A stretch of DNA of 64,000 bases from Proteles cristata cristata (GCA_017311185.1 JAESUZ010003499.1:1116001-1180000), one strand, 5' to 3'; positions 33,876 through 45,462 are shown, counted from the stretch's first letter. Numbers and translations are program-made. The notes: a model not told the origin generated them from the sequence alone.

Positions 33876-34460
33876 TAATTTCATTTTTTATTTTTATTGT
33901 GGTAAAACGTACGTAACAAACAACTATACCATTTTCAGTGTTCCGAGTGTTCGATTCCATGGCATTAAGTACATTCATGTTATGGTGTACCTGTCTCCAG
34001 AACTTTCTCGTCTTCCCAAACTGCAACTCTGCCCTCAGTAAAGCGTGACTCCCCCATCCCCCCACCCCCCTGTTCATTTTTTTCAAAGGAAAAAGATTTT
34101 TAATTGTGGCCAAAAAACACAACAAAATGGAGGGGGGGGCGCCTGGGTGGCTCAGTCAGTTAAGCTTCCGACTCTCGATTTCAGCTCAGGTGATGATCTC
34201 ACGGTTCATGAGTTCAAGCCCCGCGGTGGACTCTGTGCTGACGGTGCAAAGCCTGCTTGGGATTCTCTCTCTCTCCTTCTCTTTCTTCCCCTCCCCTGCA
34301 CTCTCACTCACTCTCTCTCAAAAATAAACTTGAAAATATTTTTTTAGAAACGAAATTTACCATTGTCACTATTTTCAAGAGCACAGTTCTACGGTGTTAC
34401 CTGTATTTACGTTGCCGTACAACTTGAATTCCACTTCTTTTTAAGGCTGAATAATAGTCC
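33876..34460 (+). mobile_element. LINE-1 type fragment, interrupted by a SINE
   Basis: TTTATTGTGGTAAAACGTACG and GGCATTAAGTACATTCATG, then after the SINE GAATAATAGTCCATCG. These are common degraded LINE-1 motifs. The strand is uncertain. Confidence 0.6.
34135..34350 (+). mobile_element. Felid tRNA-derived SINE within LINE-1 sequence
   Basis: GGGGCGCCTGGGTGGCTCAG head, AGTTCAAGCCCC B box and tail AAAAATAAACTTGAAAA. It interrupts an old LINE-1 fragment. Confidence 0.94.
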
Positions 34461-35089
34461 ATCGAGGAATGCCCTTTTAAAAAGGGGCCCCGGGATGGGG
34501 CTGGCTGGGTTATTGGCCAGAACATAAGATTCGAGCACTGAATAAGGAGTCCCAACGCTCGAATTCGAAGCTACTTCTGCCTGCTAGGACTCTGAGCTAA
34601 CACCTACCTGTGCCAAAGTCAAGGTGGGCTCTGGCAAGCTGCCAGACAGACGCCTCCAGGTGGAAGAGGGCAAGATGAGTGAGCGGCTGACCCTCGAGAA
34701 TGAATTAGTATCCTGCTCCTGGGAACACTGAGGCAGCAGCCCAGGCCCACGGCCCCTGCTTAGGGTTCCAGAACATTCCCGTTGGCCAAACTTCAGCCCA
34801 GTGTCCAGCACCGGGAAGAATTTCTGTGCCCATCAACTCAAAAGAGTCACAGAAAACCCCGGTACCACTGCTCCCCATTTCTTGGATAACTTGTCTCCGT
34901 CCACATCACTAAAGACACCGTCCCCAGCCTGGGAGCCAGGCTGGTTCTAAACACTGTACACTGAACCCTCACACATCCAACCTGTCTCACTGTCTCCGTT
35001 TTCCAGAGATGGCAGTAAGCTCCGTGACACCAAGTCACCTGCCCGTTTTTCACCTAGGGGGCCAGAATTCTAATCTGAGTCTACTCTAA

Positions 35090-35308
35090 TTTTTTTTTAA
35101 TGTTTTATTTATTTTTGAGAGAGAGAAAGAGAGACAGAGCATGAGTGGGGGAGGGACAGAGAGAGAGAGGGAGACACAAAATCGGAAGCAGGCTCCAGGC
35201 TCTGAGCTGTCAGCACAGAGCTCAATGCGGGGCTTGAACCCATGAACAGAGAGATCACAACATGAGCCGAAGTCAGATGCTTAACTGACAGCCAAGCAGG
35301 TGCCACAA
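35090..35308 (-). mobile_element. Felid tRNA-derived SINE, sense to HMCN2
   Basis: Reverse-complement SINE: T-rich start, GA repeat, GGGGCTTGAACCCATGAA and a head end CAAGCAGGTGCC. Duplication TGAGTCTAC(T/G)CTAA lies at 35076-35089 and 35309-35322. Confidence 0.95.
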
Positions 35309-35454
35309 TGAGTCTACGCTAAATAAATCCTGCTCCTAACCGCTGAGCCACGTGGACGCTGGGCTGGGGAGTGGGGAGGAGGGTCCCCATGGCTGTTCTG
35401 GAAAGCTGGTCCTCTGGGGGCCCTGCAGGACAGTTCCACAGACCCCTCTTGTAC

Positions 35455-35568
35455 CTCGATACCAGACGACCCGGGGTGGGGGCACCCCAGACACGTCACA
35501 CACCAGCACGGCCTCGTCCCCGACGGCGGCCAGCACCACGGCATTTACAGCAGAGGCTGACGGTGGGT
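35455..35568 (-). CDS. HMCN2: HMCN2 window exon 13: Ig4, first half
   Basis: A 114-base exon (phase 1 to 1) encoding [20 protein letters not shown], then [18 protein letters not shown]. It holds the first Cys and the core Trp of Ig4. The exon is frame-neutral but is only half a domain. The acceptor is CACACAG and the donor CGAG/GTACAA, which lacks the usual G at +5. Confidence 0.95.
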
Positions 35569-35836
35569 CTGTGTGGAAACAGATGGGGAACCTGGGACCG
35601 ACCCCCAGGCTCCCTAGGGCAGTAGGGCAGCTTTTCACAGTTTGGGGGGGCAGCGAGGACAGAGGGGGAGCTGCCCTCCTTGCCTCCTCCCACGCCCCAC
35701 CATCCATCACCCCAGAAAGTTTTCTGACCCAGGATCTCAAATTAAAGCCAGCTACTGCTGTGTCCCCAGCTCAGTGAGGTACGTGTGGATAGGAAGAGGG
35801 GAGGAGAGCTCTTCTGAGACGCCCGGGCCCAGGTAC

Positions 35837-35964
35837 CTGTGTAGTAGAGGGTGACTGTCTCTTCGTCTGTGCCAACCTCATTAGCAGCCTGGCAGGTGTA
35901 ATTCCCAGCATCCTCTGGGGCCACTCCCTGGATGATCAGCGTTCCCCGGGCATCCATACGGATT
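35837..35964 (-). CDS. HMCN2: HMCN2 window exon 12: Ig3, second half
   Basis: A 128-base exon (phase 2 to 1) encoding [20 protein letters not shown], then [22 protein letters not shown]. It has the second Ig cysteine in the DAGNYTCQA motif and a potential NYT glycosylation site beside it. The acceptor is CTCCAG and the donor ACAG/GTACCT. Confidence 0.95.
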
Positions 35965-36084
35965 CTGGAGTCACGTCATAAAATCACATGTTCAACGGCA
36001 AAGGGCTGATTAGGTCAGGTCACACGAAGATGACCTGAGTCACCCCAACAACAAACGAATTAATAACAGTGCTAGGGACCGCCA

Positions 36085-36245
36085 TTTCACACTGACTGCT
36101 TGCTCTGTGTCCAGCTGTGTGCCCACACTTTACAGAGACTGCCCTTTTTCATTCGCGAGGCTCAGAGAGGTAAAGCGACTTGCCCAAGGGCACACAGCCT
36201 GAAAGGCAGAGGCAGGATTCTAGCACAGGTCTGTTGGATTCTGGA
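36085..36245 (-). mobile_element. MIR element
   Basis: Antisense MIR: GCTCAGAGAGGTAAAGCGAC and TTGCCCAAGGGCACACAGCC. It sits between exons 11 and 12. Confidence 0.8.
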
Positions 36246-36443
36246 ACTATGGCTCCTGACCCCCCACCCCACCCTGAGCTCATACTGAGGCATTGTTATA
36301 TTTCCAAAGCAATCTCGCTCCCAAGTCTCAAATGATCCCAGGAAGAAGGCAGGGCAAATGTTACCCTCTCCTCCCAACCCCATTTATAGGTAAGATGGAG
36401 ACGCAGAAAGGTCCCCTGGGTCCCCTCGTCCTAGGGCCCTTAC

Positions 36444-36585
36444 CTGCTGTCCTCCTGCAGAGCATGGCCCTCACGGCTCCAAGAGATGTGGGGTTTGGGG
36501 TACCCAGACGCTGAGCAGCTAACTCTCACCTCCATGCCCTGGGAGAAGCGCTGGGACCGGCTGTGGAGGCTGACCTGGGGGGCCT
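36444..36585 (-). CDS. HMCN2: HMCN2 window exon 11: Ig3, first half
   Basis: A 142-base exon (phase 1 to 2) encoding [20 protein letters not shown], then [27 protein letters not shown]. It holds the first Cys (VSCSA) and the core Trp (ISWSR) of Ig3. The acceptor is CTGCAG and the donor GCAG/GTAAGG. It must pair with exon 12, because neither is frame-neutral alone. Confidence 0.95.
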
Positions 36586-37874
36586 CTGCAGTTCAAAGAG
36601 TGGGCAGGTGAGGAAGGGCCTGTCTGGGCAGCTGTGCCATCCCAGGTGCCCAGCCCTGGCCTCCACTCCATCCCTGAAGTCACAGATGGGCCAGATGTAG
36701 GAAGTGGCTGGGAGTGGCTTTCCTGGGAGCTGGGGTTGACCAGATAGCTGCCCAGGCCACACAGGGAAGATTTTCCGAAGCCCCTGGCAGAACCTCCCAC
36801 TCTCTCTCTGGGGTTCTGGTCAGGGCTGAGCATTGCGGAGAGGCTTAGGGAGACAGGGAGATGCCAGGGCTGGGGGCCACGCTCGTCTCCAGGGTCCTTG
36901 AGTGGACCCCAAGGGCTGCCCAAGTGTTGGCCCCGAACTTGGGTTCTATTCACAGCAGGCTTGTCAGACTCCACAGACCTCTCCAGGCCGACTCATCCAG
37001 AAAAGGCAAACAGGCCCCTCCCACACCAGCGGCAGAGCCTCGACACGGCCTCGGAATCCTTCTCAACCCACTCCAGGCAACCGGTCAGGAGTTGCCGGGA
37101 CCAGAGAACACGCTTGTTCCAATGAGCTCGTTTTACACTTGTGGAAACAGCACCCCAGAGAGAAGGGTCTGACTAAACCCTGGGTGGACCCGAGGCTACA
37201 TCCAGGTCCTAAAACTTCAGGATGCGTGCACTTTCCACCGCCTCGTCCACCCCCATCTGGTCAGTGCCACCCAGCCCCCACCCAGCACTTCTGATCTCTG
37301 GACTTTCAGAAGTTTCCTGAATCCCATCCCTGCCCCACAGAAGGCAATGGAGCAGATCCACGGCACAGGAGATAAACAGGACAGGAGACTGGCTTGGCCC
37401 GTACAGCAGTAGAAGTTTAGGGTAGATATTAGGATGAACTTTCCACAGCGAGAACTGCTAAACTTAGGCTAAGAGGCTACAGAATCCTCGTTCTCTGAAA
37501 ATTCTGCCCCCATCAGGGGGCGGGCATTACCTGCTGGACATGATATCTGGGCAGAGGTGTGGATCGATGGGCTCTGGGGATAAGCACAAGGTAGTGCGGG
37601 GCACCTAGGTGGCTCAATCAGTTAAGCATCTAACTTCGTCTCAGGTCATGATCTCACAGTTCATGGGTTCAAGCCCCACATCAGGCTCTGTGCCGTCAGC
37701 TCAGAGTCTGCTTTGGATCCTCTGTCCCTCTGCCCCCCGCCCCCGGCCCCGCCCTGCTCGCACGCTCTCTCTCTCTCAAAAATAAATAAACACGTTTTAA
37801 AAATGTCTTTTAAAAAAGCACCAGGTAGTGTGCTGAATCAGGAAGCCACACAGGAGCGACGGGAAGAGCCTCAC
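36586..37874 (-). other. HMCN2: HMCN2 intron between window exons 10 and 11
   Basis: A 1.3-kb intron with one plus SINE at 37597-37817 flanked by a clear target-site duplication. Nothing else is recognised. Confidence 0.8.
37597..37817 (+). mobile_element. Felid tRNA-derived SINE
   Basis: GGGGCACCTAGGTGGCTCA head with a C-rich run (TGCCCCCCGCCCCCGG) in place of the usual CT tract. Flanking duplication: AGCACAAGGTAGTG and AGCACCAGGTAGTG. Confidence 0.95.
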
Positions 37875-38147
37875 CTCGCACCAGGAGCCACACGGACGCC
37901 CTTGTGACCCCATTGGCGTTGCTGGCCATGCACTGGTACCGTCCGCCATCGCTGGGGATGATGCCACTGACCTCCAGGGACAGGTTGGCCAGCGGGGTGA
38001 CTCTGCCCGTCGGGGCCGCCAGGACCCGCCAGTCCCGGATCCACGTGAGGTTGTAGGGGACCTCACTCAGGACCTGGCAGAACAGGATGGCGGTCTCCCC
38101 CGGGGACACGGTCACGTTGGGGGCGGAGACTAGCTGCGGTGGGGGGT
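37875..38147 (-). CDS. HMCN2: HMCN2 window exon 10: complete Ig2
   Basis: A 273-base exon (phase 1 to 1) that encodes a whole Ig domain. It starts [20 protein letters not shown], with Cys in ILFCQV, Trp in LTWIRDW and the second Cys in [13 protein letters not shown], and ends SVWLLVR. There are three potential N-glycosylation sites (NVT, NLT, NLS). With window exon 23 it is one of two single-exon Ig domains here. The donor is CGAG/GTGAGG. Confidence 0.96.
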
Positions 38148-39103
38148 CTGGACAGATAAAAAAAACAGAGGAGACTCTGAGGGGATGACACAGAGAAGGG
38201 ACCGTCCTGCCGGCTCCGGGGGTGCCCTGAATCCAGAGCCCCGTGCTGTATCCTTCAGGATGCGTCGGCCAGCAAGCATCGTGTGCTCACCATCCCGGGG
38301 ACGGCACCACCCCAAGGAGGACCCGCTTGCCCCTCGCTTCCCCACCCCCATCACACACCCAGAGAGGGCTGCATGGCATGTGCGTGCTTTCCACACAACA
38401 GCCAAGTGCAGCGTCAAACAAGATCTACACCCTGTGAGCCAGTAATTCTACCAGGGGGAACGGAGCCTTGAGGGAAATAACCCTCAAGAGGGAAGGAGTG
38501 ATGAACACAAAGCTGTTCTCTGTACACATAGCAGGGGCACCATAATGGCCAAAATGTACAATAGAAGCCACTGTCCCAAAGGAGGGAAGAGCTAAGAAAA
38601 CCTTGATAGGAAAAAGGGAGAAGCCACAAGATCAGAACCATCTAACCAGGGGTGTGGGCTTGAGAACCCGCAGAAAAAAGGCCGGGTCCACACAAGCTAT
38701 GCGTGCCAGTGACCTGATGTCACAAAGAGCCTGTGAACTACACAGTCCCGAGAAATGATACTGTAGAAACCAGCCAGAAATAATATTTGGGAGCAAATGA
38801 GAAAATCTGGCTACGGCCAAATTAAACAGCATTAAGGTATCACTGTTCATTTTATTAGGTGTGATCACAGAATCTTTATTATATGGGAAAATCTACTTTA
38901 AAAAGAGAGAGAAATAAATACTGAAATGTCAGCATGCCTACAATTTAGTTTAAAATGGTTTAGCCAAGGGGCGCCTGGGTGGCTCTGTCGGCTAAGCATC
39001 CGACTCTTGATTTCAGCTCAGGTTATGATCTCACAGTTGGTGAGATCAAGCCCCGCGTCGGGTTCTGTGCTGAGTGTGGAGCCTGGTTAAGACTCCCTCC
39101 CTT

Positions 39104-39138
<35 letters not shown>

Positions 39139-39948
39139 GCACTCTCCTCCACTCATGGTCATTCTCAAAAAAATTAAACATTAAAAAAATAGTTTTGCCA
39201 AAGAGCAAGAAAGCCAATGTGGTGAAATTTTAGCAATTATTAAGTCTAAGGAATGGGTGTGCCAATTTCCTTATACTGTTCGCTCTTCCTGTCCCCATCG
39301 TTTATAAAAAGTGAAACCGTTAATTTATGCCACAGAACCGTCTTTGCAGACGTGCTATGTTGTCAGATGATAAAAAACCAGGCTGTCCTGCGTATAACCT
39401 ATGTATGATACGTAAAGTACTATCTCCGTTTTCTTAAAGTGCACACGTAGATGAAGGGCTAAGAGGGAGTAAATCAAAGTGTTATGGAGGTCATCTCTAG
39501 AATAGACTATAGACCATCCGGATCTTCTGCCTGTACAAGGAGCCTGGTCAGTCTGTGGGATTAGAGGCTGCAGACTGGCTGGTCTTCCCATGGCCCTTGA
39601 GCTTTTAAGGCAGTTTAGAGTCCTAGTTTAAAAAGCAAAGCCAATGTCATTTCGAGATGGTCTGTGGCATCTCCAACCTTCCTGAGTTGGAGGCTGCCGT
39701 CCTGGAGGCCTTGAGGGAGGGGGACTTCCAGAGGGGAACTGGCCCTTGAATGGGCCCCGGGGAAGGAGGGTGTGACCCGAGCCGGGTTTCTCAGTCTTCC
39801 ATCTAAGATCTACAGGCCGTTCCTGGGTGACCGTCTCAACGGGGCGCGAGGAGGCGGCGTGGGCGGCAGACTCTGGGTGACGGACGTAGAGGGAAAAATC
39901 CGGATGGGGGTGGGGAGGGGATGCGGGGATGGGCCGGAAAGGACAGAC
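38148..39948 (-). other. HMCN2: HMCN2 intron between window exons 9 and 10
   Basis: A 1.8-kb intron. One plus SINE lies at 38968-39191. The AT-rich flank at 38690-38965 and 39192-39480 looks like an old interspersed repeat I cannot name. Confidence 0.75.
38968..39191 (+). mobile_element. Felid tRNA-derived SINE
   Basis: GGGGCGCCTGGGTGGCTCTG head, GTGAGATCAAGCCCCGCG B box and an expanded CTGT/CT tract. Confidence 0.94.
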
Positions 39949-40070
39949 CTGTGACCACAATCTGGGCCTTTGCTCGCCCGGTCCCAGCCCGGCTGACCGC
40001 CACACACTCGTACGCCCCTTCCTCAGTCTTGGAGGCCTGTGGGATCTCCCAGCTACTGTTTCCCGACACC
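39949..40070 (-). CDS. HMCN2: HMCN2 window exon 9: Ig1, second half
   Basis: A 122-base exon (phase 2 to 1) encoding [20 protein letters not shown], then [20 protein letters not shown]. It carries the second Ig cysteine in the AYECVAV motif and one NSS glycosylation site. The acceptor is TTCACAG. The donor ACAG/GTCTGT departs from consensus at +3 to +5 and is one of the weaker donors in the gene. Confidence 0.94.
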
Positions 40071-40189
40071 CTGTGAACACAGAACAGCTGGGGCCATACG
40101 ATCACACTGACCCCCAGCCCCTGAATCCTGCCCAGAGGGGACGGATCCTCTTAGACTCGCTAAGAAGAGGCAGGCAGCGAGGACATACA

Positions 40190-40270
40190 ACTTTTACAAC
40201 ATGCTGTGTGACTCTGGGCAAGTCCCTTTCCGTCTCTGAGCCCTGGGCTTTCATCCCCGAGGGCGAGGGT
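40190..40270 (+). mobile_element. MIR fragment
   Basis: Sense MIR core: GCTGTGTGACTCTGGGCAAG, between exons 8 and 9. That 436-base intron (40071-40506) holds nothing else recognisable. Confidence 0.65.
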
Positions 40271-40506
40271 CTCGGAGCCCGGCCCTGCATGGGATGAGCA
40301 TTCCAGAAGCTCAGGGAGCCCACAACTCCTTCACAGGGTGATGACCCAGCCGTGGTGGGAGATCTGGGGACCACCCTCGCCCCCATCCCTGGCCACGCTG
40401 GGAGATGCCTGGGAAGACAGTATGAGGAGTTCAAGGTCCTTCTCCTGCCACCCACATCCCTTGGACCCCTGGGGCTGGGGACGCAGAGCAGGCAGCACCC
40501 ACTCAC

Positions 40507-40651
40507 TGAAAATGCCTCTCCTCGCCCAGCCTGGCTCCGTTCCGCCGCAGCTGTAGCCTGAAGGGGAGGGTGCTGTGTACAGAGCAGGAGACCAGCAAGG
40601 GCTGATGCAGGTAACCATGGATCCTGGGGGGCATGCTGACCAGCGGGGCAC
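40507..40651 (-). CDS. HMCN2: HMCN2 window exon 8: Ig1, first half
   Basis: A 145-base exon (phase 1 to 2) encoding (G)[20 protein letters not shown], then [27 protein letters not shown]. The first Ig cysteine lies in VSCSV. The position where most Ig domains have the core tryptophan reads FRLQL, with Leu in place of Trp; HMCN1 has FTLSF here, so this is a family trait, not damage. The acceptor is CTACAG and the donor TCA/GTGAGT. Confidence 0.95.
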
Positions 40652-41809
40652 CTGTAGGCAAGGTCCGGCGCTCAGGATCCCTCCCCGCCGCACCCCCCCA
40701 CCGCACCCTGCCAACACAGAGACCCCAGGGATGAGCCGAGAGGCCAGGGTTCAACCCACAGCCCCACCATTTTGTGCGTCACCAAGAGCAGGTCGCTCAG
40801 TTTCCACTTCTGTAAAATGGACTTAAGCCTGATACTGCCGTCACCATGCTCTCTGGGGAGCTGGTGAGAAGCGGTGCACGGAAAGCACTTGGCACGCCCC
40901 CCGGGCATGGCAGGCCCCCTCGGGACAAGCTGGCATTGTTTTGGTGGTTTTGCAAGAGCCCCAGCGAAGACGGACCGGTCTGTGCAAACACATTCTCCAC
41001 TGCCCAGGCTGCAGAGGTTGGACCGGCCCTGAGAAACCTGATAAAATGCTCCCTAGCCCGGGCTCTCCAGGCTTCCAGACCTCCCATCTGCCCCAGTGTT
41101 CCCCAAGGATGTTGGGAGAAAGCTTTTTTATTTAAAGATAAGCGAAGCTAGAAGCATGGCTGTGAATGCAAAGTTCACACGCATTTTTTAGATAAGAGAC
41201 TTCAGTGAAATCTCACAGTTTGTGATGAGCCCCGTGGGGCTCCTGAGAGACACCCCCCCGCCCTCCTTCGCCTGACCCTGGTCTTGGGGTGACACATTCT
41301 CCTTCCTCGGCTGTGGTGGGAAGGCCTGAGAACTCGCCCCGCGGGGTCAGGCACAGCCGTCAGCGCCTCACTGGGTGATCGCGGGCGTGCGCTCAACTCT
41401 TGTCCTGCCCTCCCCCGCATCCCCACCAGAGATGCTCCGTGGGTGACACAATGCAGCAGACGTCCTCCGAGCCCAAAGCTGGGGGTGGGAGGGCGGCGGG
41501 TGACATCATTCTGCAGGCTCCCTGCCACATCCCAGGGGAGAGGGATGTCGGACCATCCAGCCACGTCCTCAGCTGTGTGCACAGCAGCCACGGCTCACCC
41601 ACGCACACTGGAATCCTTGGCAAGGCCAGCTCGGGCTCTGTCTTCCAGGAGCTGAATGGGCCCAGGGACCCGAGGCCCAGCCCTCGCCACCTGCTCATGT
41701 CTCCAAACCCAGAGCCTCCTCCTCTAAGCCCAGCTCCCAGCCTCCCAGACCCATCAAGTGGGGAAGGAAGCAAAACTCCAAACCACCTCCCTTCCCTCCC
41801 TGCCCTGCC

Positions 41810-41810
<1 letters not shown>

Positions 41811-41842
<32 letters not shown>
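41811..41842. repeat. CA dinucleotide microsatellite
   Basis: Sixteen uninterrupted AC units in the intron between exons 7 and 8. Likely length-polymorphic. Confidence 0.98.
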
Positions 41843-41844
<2 letters not shown>

Positions 41845-42867
41845 TCATCCAGAGCTGCGACAAAAACGGAAAGCCAGAGCTAAATCCTAACTCTTGGATT
41901 CATCTGAAAGAACAAGACAGAGAGAAACAGAGGCTGTTATTGCCCCTGCTGAAACCCCTTCCTGAAAATTCCTCCTCAGGGTTATAAAAGCCAAGGGAGG
42001 CGGGGCCCAGGGACCACAGCAGGGGAGTGGAGGCCAGGAGGCTGAGGGATAGGATCTCCAGCCTCCCCACCCTACCGTAATCTACCCAACTTGGACCCTC
42101 AATGTCCTCCACCTTGCCATGGGCACCCTGGTACCCTCTCTGCATCCCCATTTGAAGTAAACAGAGGAGTCTGCTCCTTGTTAAAAGATCCCCAGCAAAG
42201 AAGACGTTGCATATCAGTGACCTCCACCTCTGTGAACTTACCCCCCCACACACACACCAAGGCCATGGCCATGTGAAAGGGGGGAGTGGGCAGGAGGAGG
42301 GAACAAAGCCCAGTCAGGAAGCTGATGGCCAGCGAACTCAGATACCCTGTGCGAGGACCAGAGGCAGAGTTAGAAAGCCAAAGGCTCAGCCTTTGAGAGC
42401 TTCTGACCCACATGTGAGACCTCAGGGACACAAGGAAACAAGCAAAATGCCACACACATAGGAGCCAACACAACATGACCAAAGACAGGACCACAAAACT
42501 GTGCCTAAAAAGACATAACACTAACAGCAGCTGCCACATTGGAGGCCCCGAGTCCACACTGTGGGCACAGCCTCAGAACACGCAAGAGCTGTCCTGTTAT
42601 GCATATTAGCTCATGGAGCCCTCAGGACAACCCTGTGAGGTGGGCAGCCTCGGCTTCTCCATCTGTTAAGTGGGGACACATCTCTGAAGCATTCAGTGAG
42701 CTGACGCAGGTGGGTGCTTGGCTCAGGGTTATCTCATGAGAAGTGGTCAAAATGGTGACTAGATGGGTATTACCATGATGAGGATAATGGAAGAGCAACG
42801 GACACTCACCACCCTGCCCACTGCTGTGTCTACAACGCCGAGCACCATAACTGACACAATGAATGTT

Positions 42868-43048
42868 GGACGGACATTTGGATGGATGCATGCATGCATG
42901 AGTCGGTGGGTAGATGGATATTTGGATGGATGGATGCATGGATGAGTAGGTGGGTGGATGGACGAATAGGCAGATGAATGGATGGATGTTTGGGTCAATG
43001 AAGGGCAGATGGACAGATGAATGTATGAGTGGATGCATGGGTGGATGG
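42868..43048. repeat. Degenerate TGGA tetranucleotide array
   Basis: About 180 bases of GGATGGATGCATG and related units (TGGA/TGAA/TGCA). Imperfect, so probably old. Confidence 0.9.
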
Positions 43049-43242
43049 GCTTTGTACTAAATCCTTGACCCAACTGCTATATCTGAAGCATCTCGGTATT
43101 TAGCATAATGCATTTCAGAGCTTGATGCTCAGAGAATTTTAATGGACATTTCCTAGTATCACGTAATCAGGGAAGGCTTCCAGGACGAAATGGGTCTCCA
43201 AGTGAGTCAGGGCTCTAGGAGTGGAAAGAGCTAATCACTCAC

Positions 43243-43506
43243 CTGGCACGACCCCACTGTAGGAAACTCCAGAGACACGGAGAAGGGGATTCCCCTCATG
43301 GTCTTTGCCCTTCACCTTGAGGTAGAAGCGTTCCTGAGGGGCGCGGAAGGGCTGTCCGCCCCAGAGCTGATGGGTGGAATCGTTGGAGAGGGGCTGCACA
43401 GGCAAAGTCAAGAGGGGCTGCCCCGAGCTGCGTGAGAGCTCCACCGAGTCTAGGCGGCCGGGTGCCCGCAGGCCCGTAGAGTTGATCACCAGGGAGATGG
43501 GCACCC
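43243..43506 (-). CDS. HMCN2: HMCN2 window exon 7: post-VWA segment, last exon before the Ig array
   Basis: A 264-base exon (phase 1 to 1, so frame-neutral). It starts (G)[17 protein letters not shown], passes through [14 protein letters not shown] and [20 protein letters not shown], and ends VSYSGVVP(G). It corresponds to the HMCN1 segment ending in SFSSIVPDAP. It has two potential N-glycosylation sites, NST and NDS. The acceptor is CTGCAG and the donor CCAG/GTGAGT. Confidence 0.96.
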
Positions 43507-44158
43507 CTGCAGAGGGAAGGGAGAGAAAGAAGATGCTGGCTCCCTGACCCTCCCCAAGCAGGGGACCTCAGACAATAGTCATGGTCTACTTGGCCCTCCT
43601 CACCGCCCCCCTCACCTCTTTCCTGGCCAACTAATGCTTATCCTGGTGGATAAGCAGAGGGGGGCTGCTACTGTCCGTGGTCCTGAAACGCCACTGTCCA
43701 TCCAAACCACAGCCGCCCATGTTTGCATCACCCCCACTCTGCAGACCTGAGCTCTCCTGGAGTAGAGCTGGGAGGGGGCATTTCTCTCCCCCCCCCACCT
43801 CCAATTAACTCTAGTGTTGCCTGTCATCGGGGAGCCTCTGGGACCAGCCAAGGTGAGACACGTGCTAGTTTGGGAACTGACTCCTGTGCATCCTCTCCCT
43901 GTGCTCTGCTTTCCTTTGATTTTCTTTTCTGTCTTAGTAGCGACAGATTTTTCACACTATTCCAGAAAAGACAGAGCTGGAGCTGGGTTTCTTAATTCCC
44001 TTCGTTGATTTGTGAACTCCACTCAGGTCTTTCCCTTTACAGGCAGTTATTATTATGTGTGTTTTTTTTTCCCTCGGAGATCATAAACCAGGGAACAGAG
44101 GGTGTGGTTGGATTAAAATCTCAGTGCCTTAAAACCTCTGAAGAAACAGGGAACAATT

Positions 44159-44376
44159 GGGGCGCCTGGGTGGCTCAGTCGGTTAAGCATCTGACTTCGG
44201 CTCAGGCCATGATCTCAGTTTGTGGGTTCGAGTCCTGCACCAAGCTCTGTGCCAACAGCTCAGAGCCTGGAGCCTGCTTTTCTGATTCTGTGTCTACCTT
44301 GCTCTCTGCACCCCCATACTCATGCTCTGTTTCTGTCTCGATAATAAACATAAAAAATTTAAAAAAAAAAAAAAAG
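44159..44376 (+). mobile_element. Felid tRNA-derived SINE
   Basis: GGGGCGCCTGGGTGGCTCAG head with tail ATAATAAACATAAA plus A-run. GGAACAA occurs on both sides. Confidence 0.95.
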
Positions 44377-45462
44377 AAGCATGGAACAATCTGGAAAGGG
44401 CATATAAAAATCTGGAAGTCCAGATTCCTTGGAAAAATAGCGTGTGTCAGTGCTGGGCTCCATTCACACGTAGCAACAATCAGCCAACAGCAGGTAGCTG
44501 CTCCCTATATGTGGCCAGTTGCTGTCCAGCTGCCCACAGCCTCCCCGACTCCCTGATACCCCAGCACTGAAGCCAAGTGCCAATCACTATTTCTCATTTG
44601 CAATCGCTCTGCTGTTTCTCTCTCCTTTTTTTAAAAACTGTCTTGAAAACCACATCTTTATCAAAAGCAGAAACCCAAGAAGGTCCCACGGGGCCCCCCA
44701 CCTTCATTCTCTTCTAGTGGGGACCACTCCTGGCAACCCTTCAGTTTTCAATCCCCACTCGAGCACTGCTTTTAGGAGTTCTTTTCTCTCCTGGCTCTAG
44801 AATAGGAACCAAGTTTCTCTGCCTCTCCCCCTTCCTGACACTGGGAAAAACAAACGCGAAATGAGCAAGCAGACCCCTTTCGCTTTGGAGAGGTTACCGC
44901 TGGTCCCCACAACAACGATTAGGGCTGATGAGGATGACAAAAGTGAGAGCGAAGGCTCGCTCGAAAGCTCGAACGATCTTATATGCTCCGTGTTGGTCAG
45001 TAGTCAGTGGTCCAGAGTCAACCCGACCTGGTCTAGACCCCTCCCCTTCTCTCTTCTGAGCTGGTCCCAGCAAAGTCCTCTGAATGGGTGCCTAGTGAGG
45101 GACCACACTTCCCAAACTATAAACGAGGACCCCTGATCTGGCCACCAGATGGTATGTTCTGGCATGGAGCTCTGACAGCCCGAGCCAAAAGCCGGGACAC
45201 ACAGGCAACCCCAGATCCCGGTGGGGGCCTTGTAATCAGAAAACTGATCCTGTGCCTCCAGTTCCAACATCTCCCTAGGCTCCCGACCCCCGTCAGCCTC
45301 CAGAACATTGAAACGACCATCAGGATATTCATCCCTCTGGAATAAAACAGTGTTCTCCTTTTCAAGTAAGCTAACAACTGACTAGCACCTGTTAGTTTAT
45401 CAGACTAGCCTGAGGTTCATGGAAAACTGAAGCAGTGGGGCTCTAGATGGACAAGTTTGGAC

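Larger units (their letters stand above)
33144..35454 (-). other. HMCN2: HMCN2 intron between window exons 13 and 14
   Basis: A 2.3-kb intron rich in repeats: a LINE-1 3' end (33346-33500), a LINE-1 fragment (33876-34460) carrying a plus SINE at 34135-34350, and a minus SINE at 35090-35308. Confidence 0.8.
40652..43242 (-). other. HMCN2: HMCN2 intron between window exons 7 and 8
   Basis: A 2.6-kb intron. It holds MIR-like sequence (40735-40900 and 42590-42700), a CA repeat (41811-41842) and a degenerate TGGA tetranucleotide array (42868-43048). No SINE. Confidence 0.8.

Noticed and set aside
42868..43048. CRISPR-like or satellite array
   Set aside because: A degenerate tetranucleotide repeat in a mammalian intron; there is no repeat-spacer pattern.
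44861..45136. Possible small protein gene (91 codons, acidic and Ser-rich stretch)
   Set aside because: No recognised family, no exon structure, and it lies in an HMCN2 intron. Kept only as an unassigned stretch in the findings.
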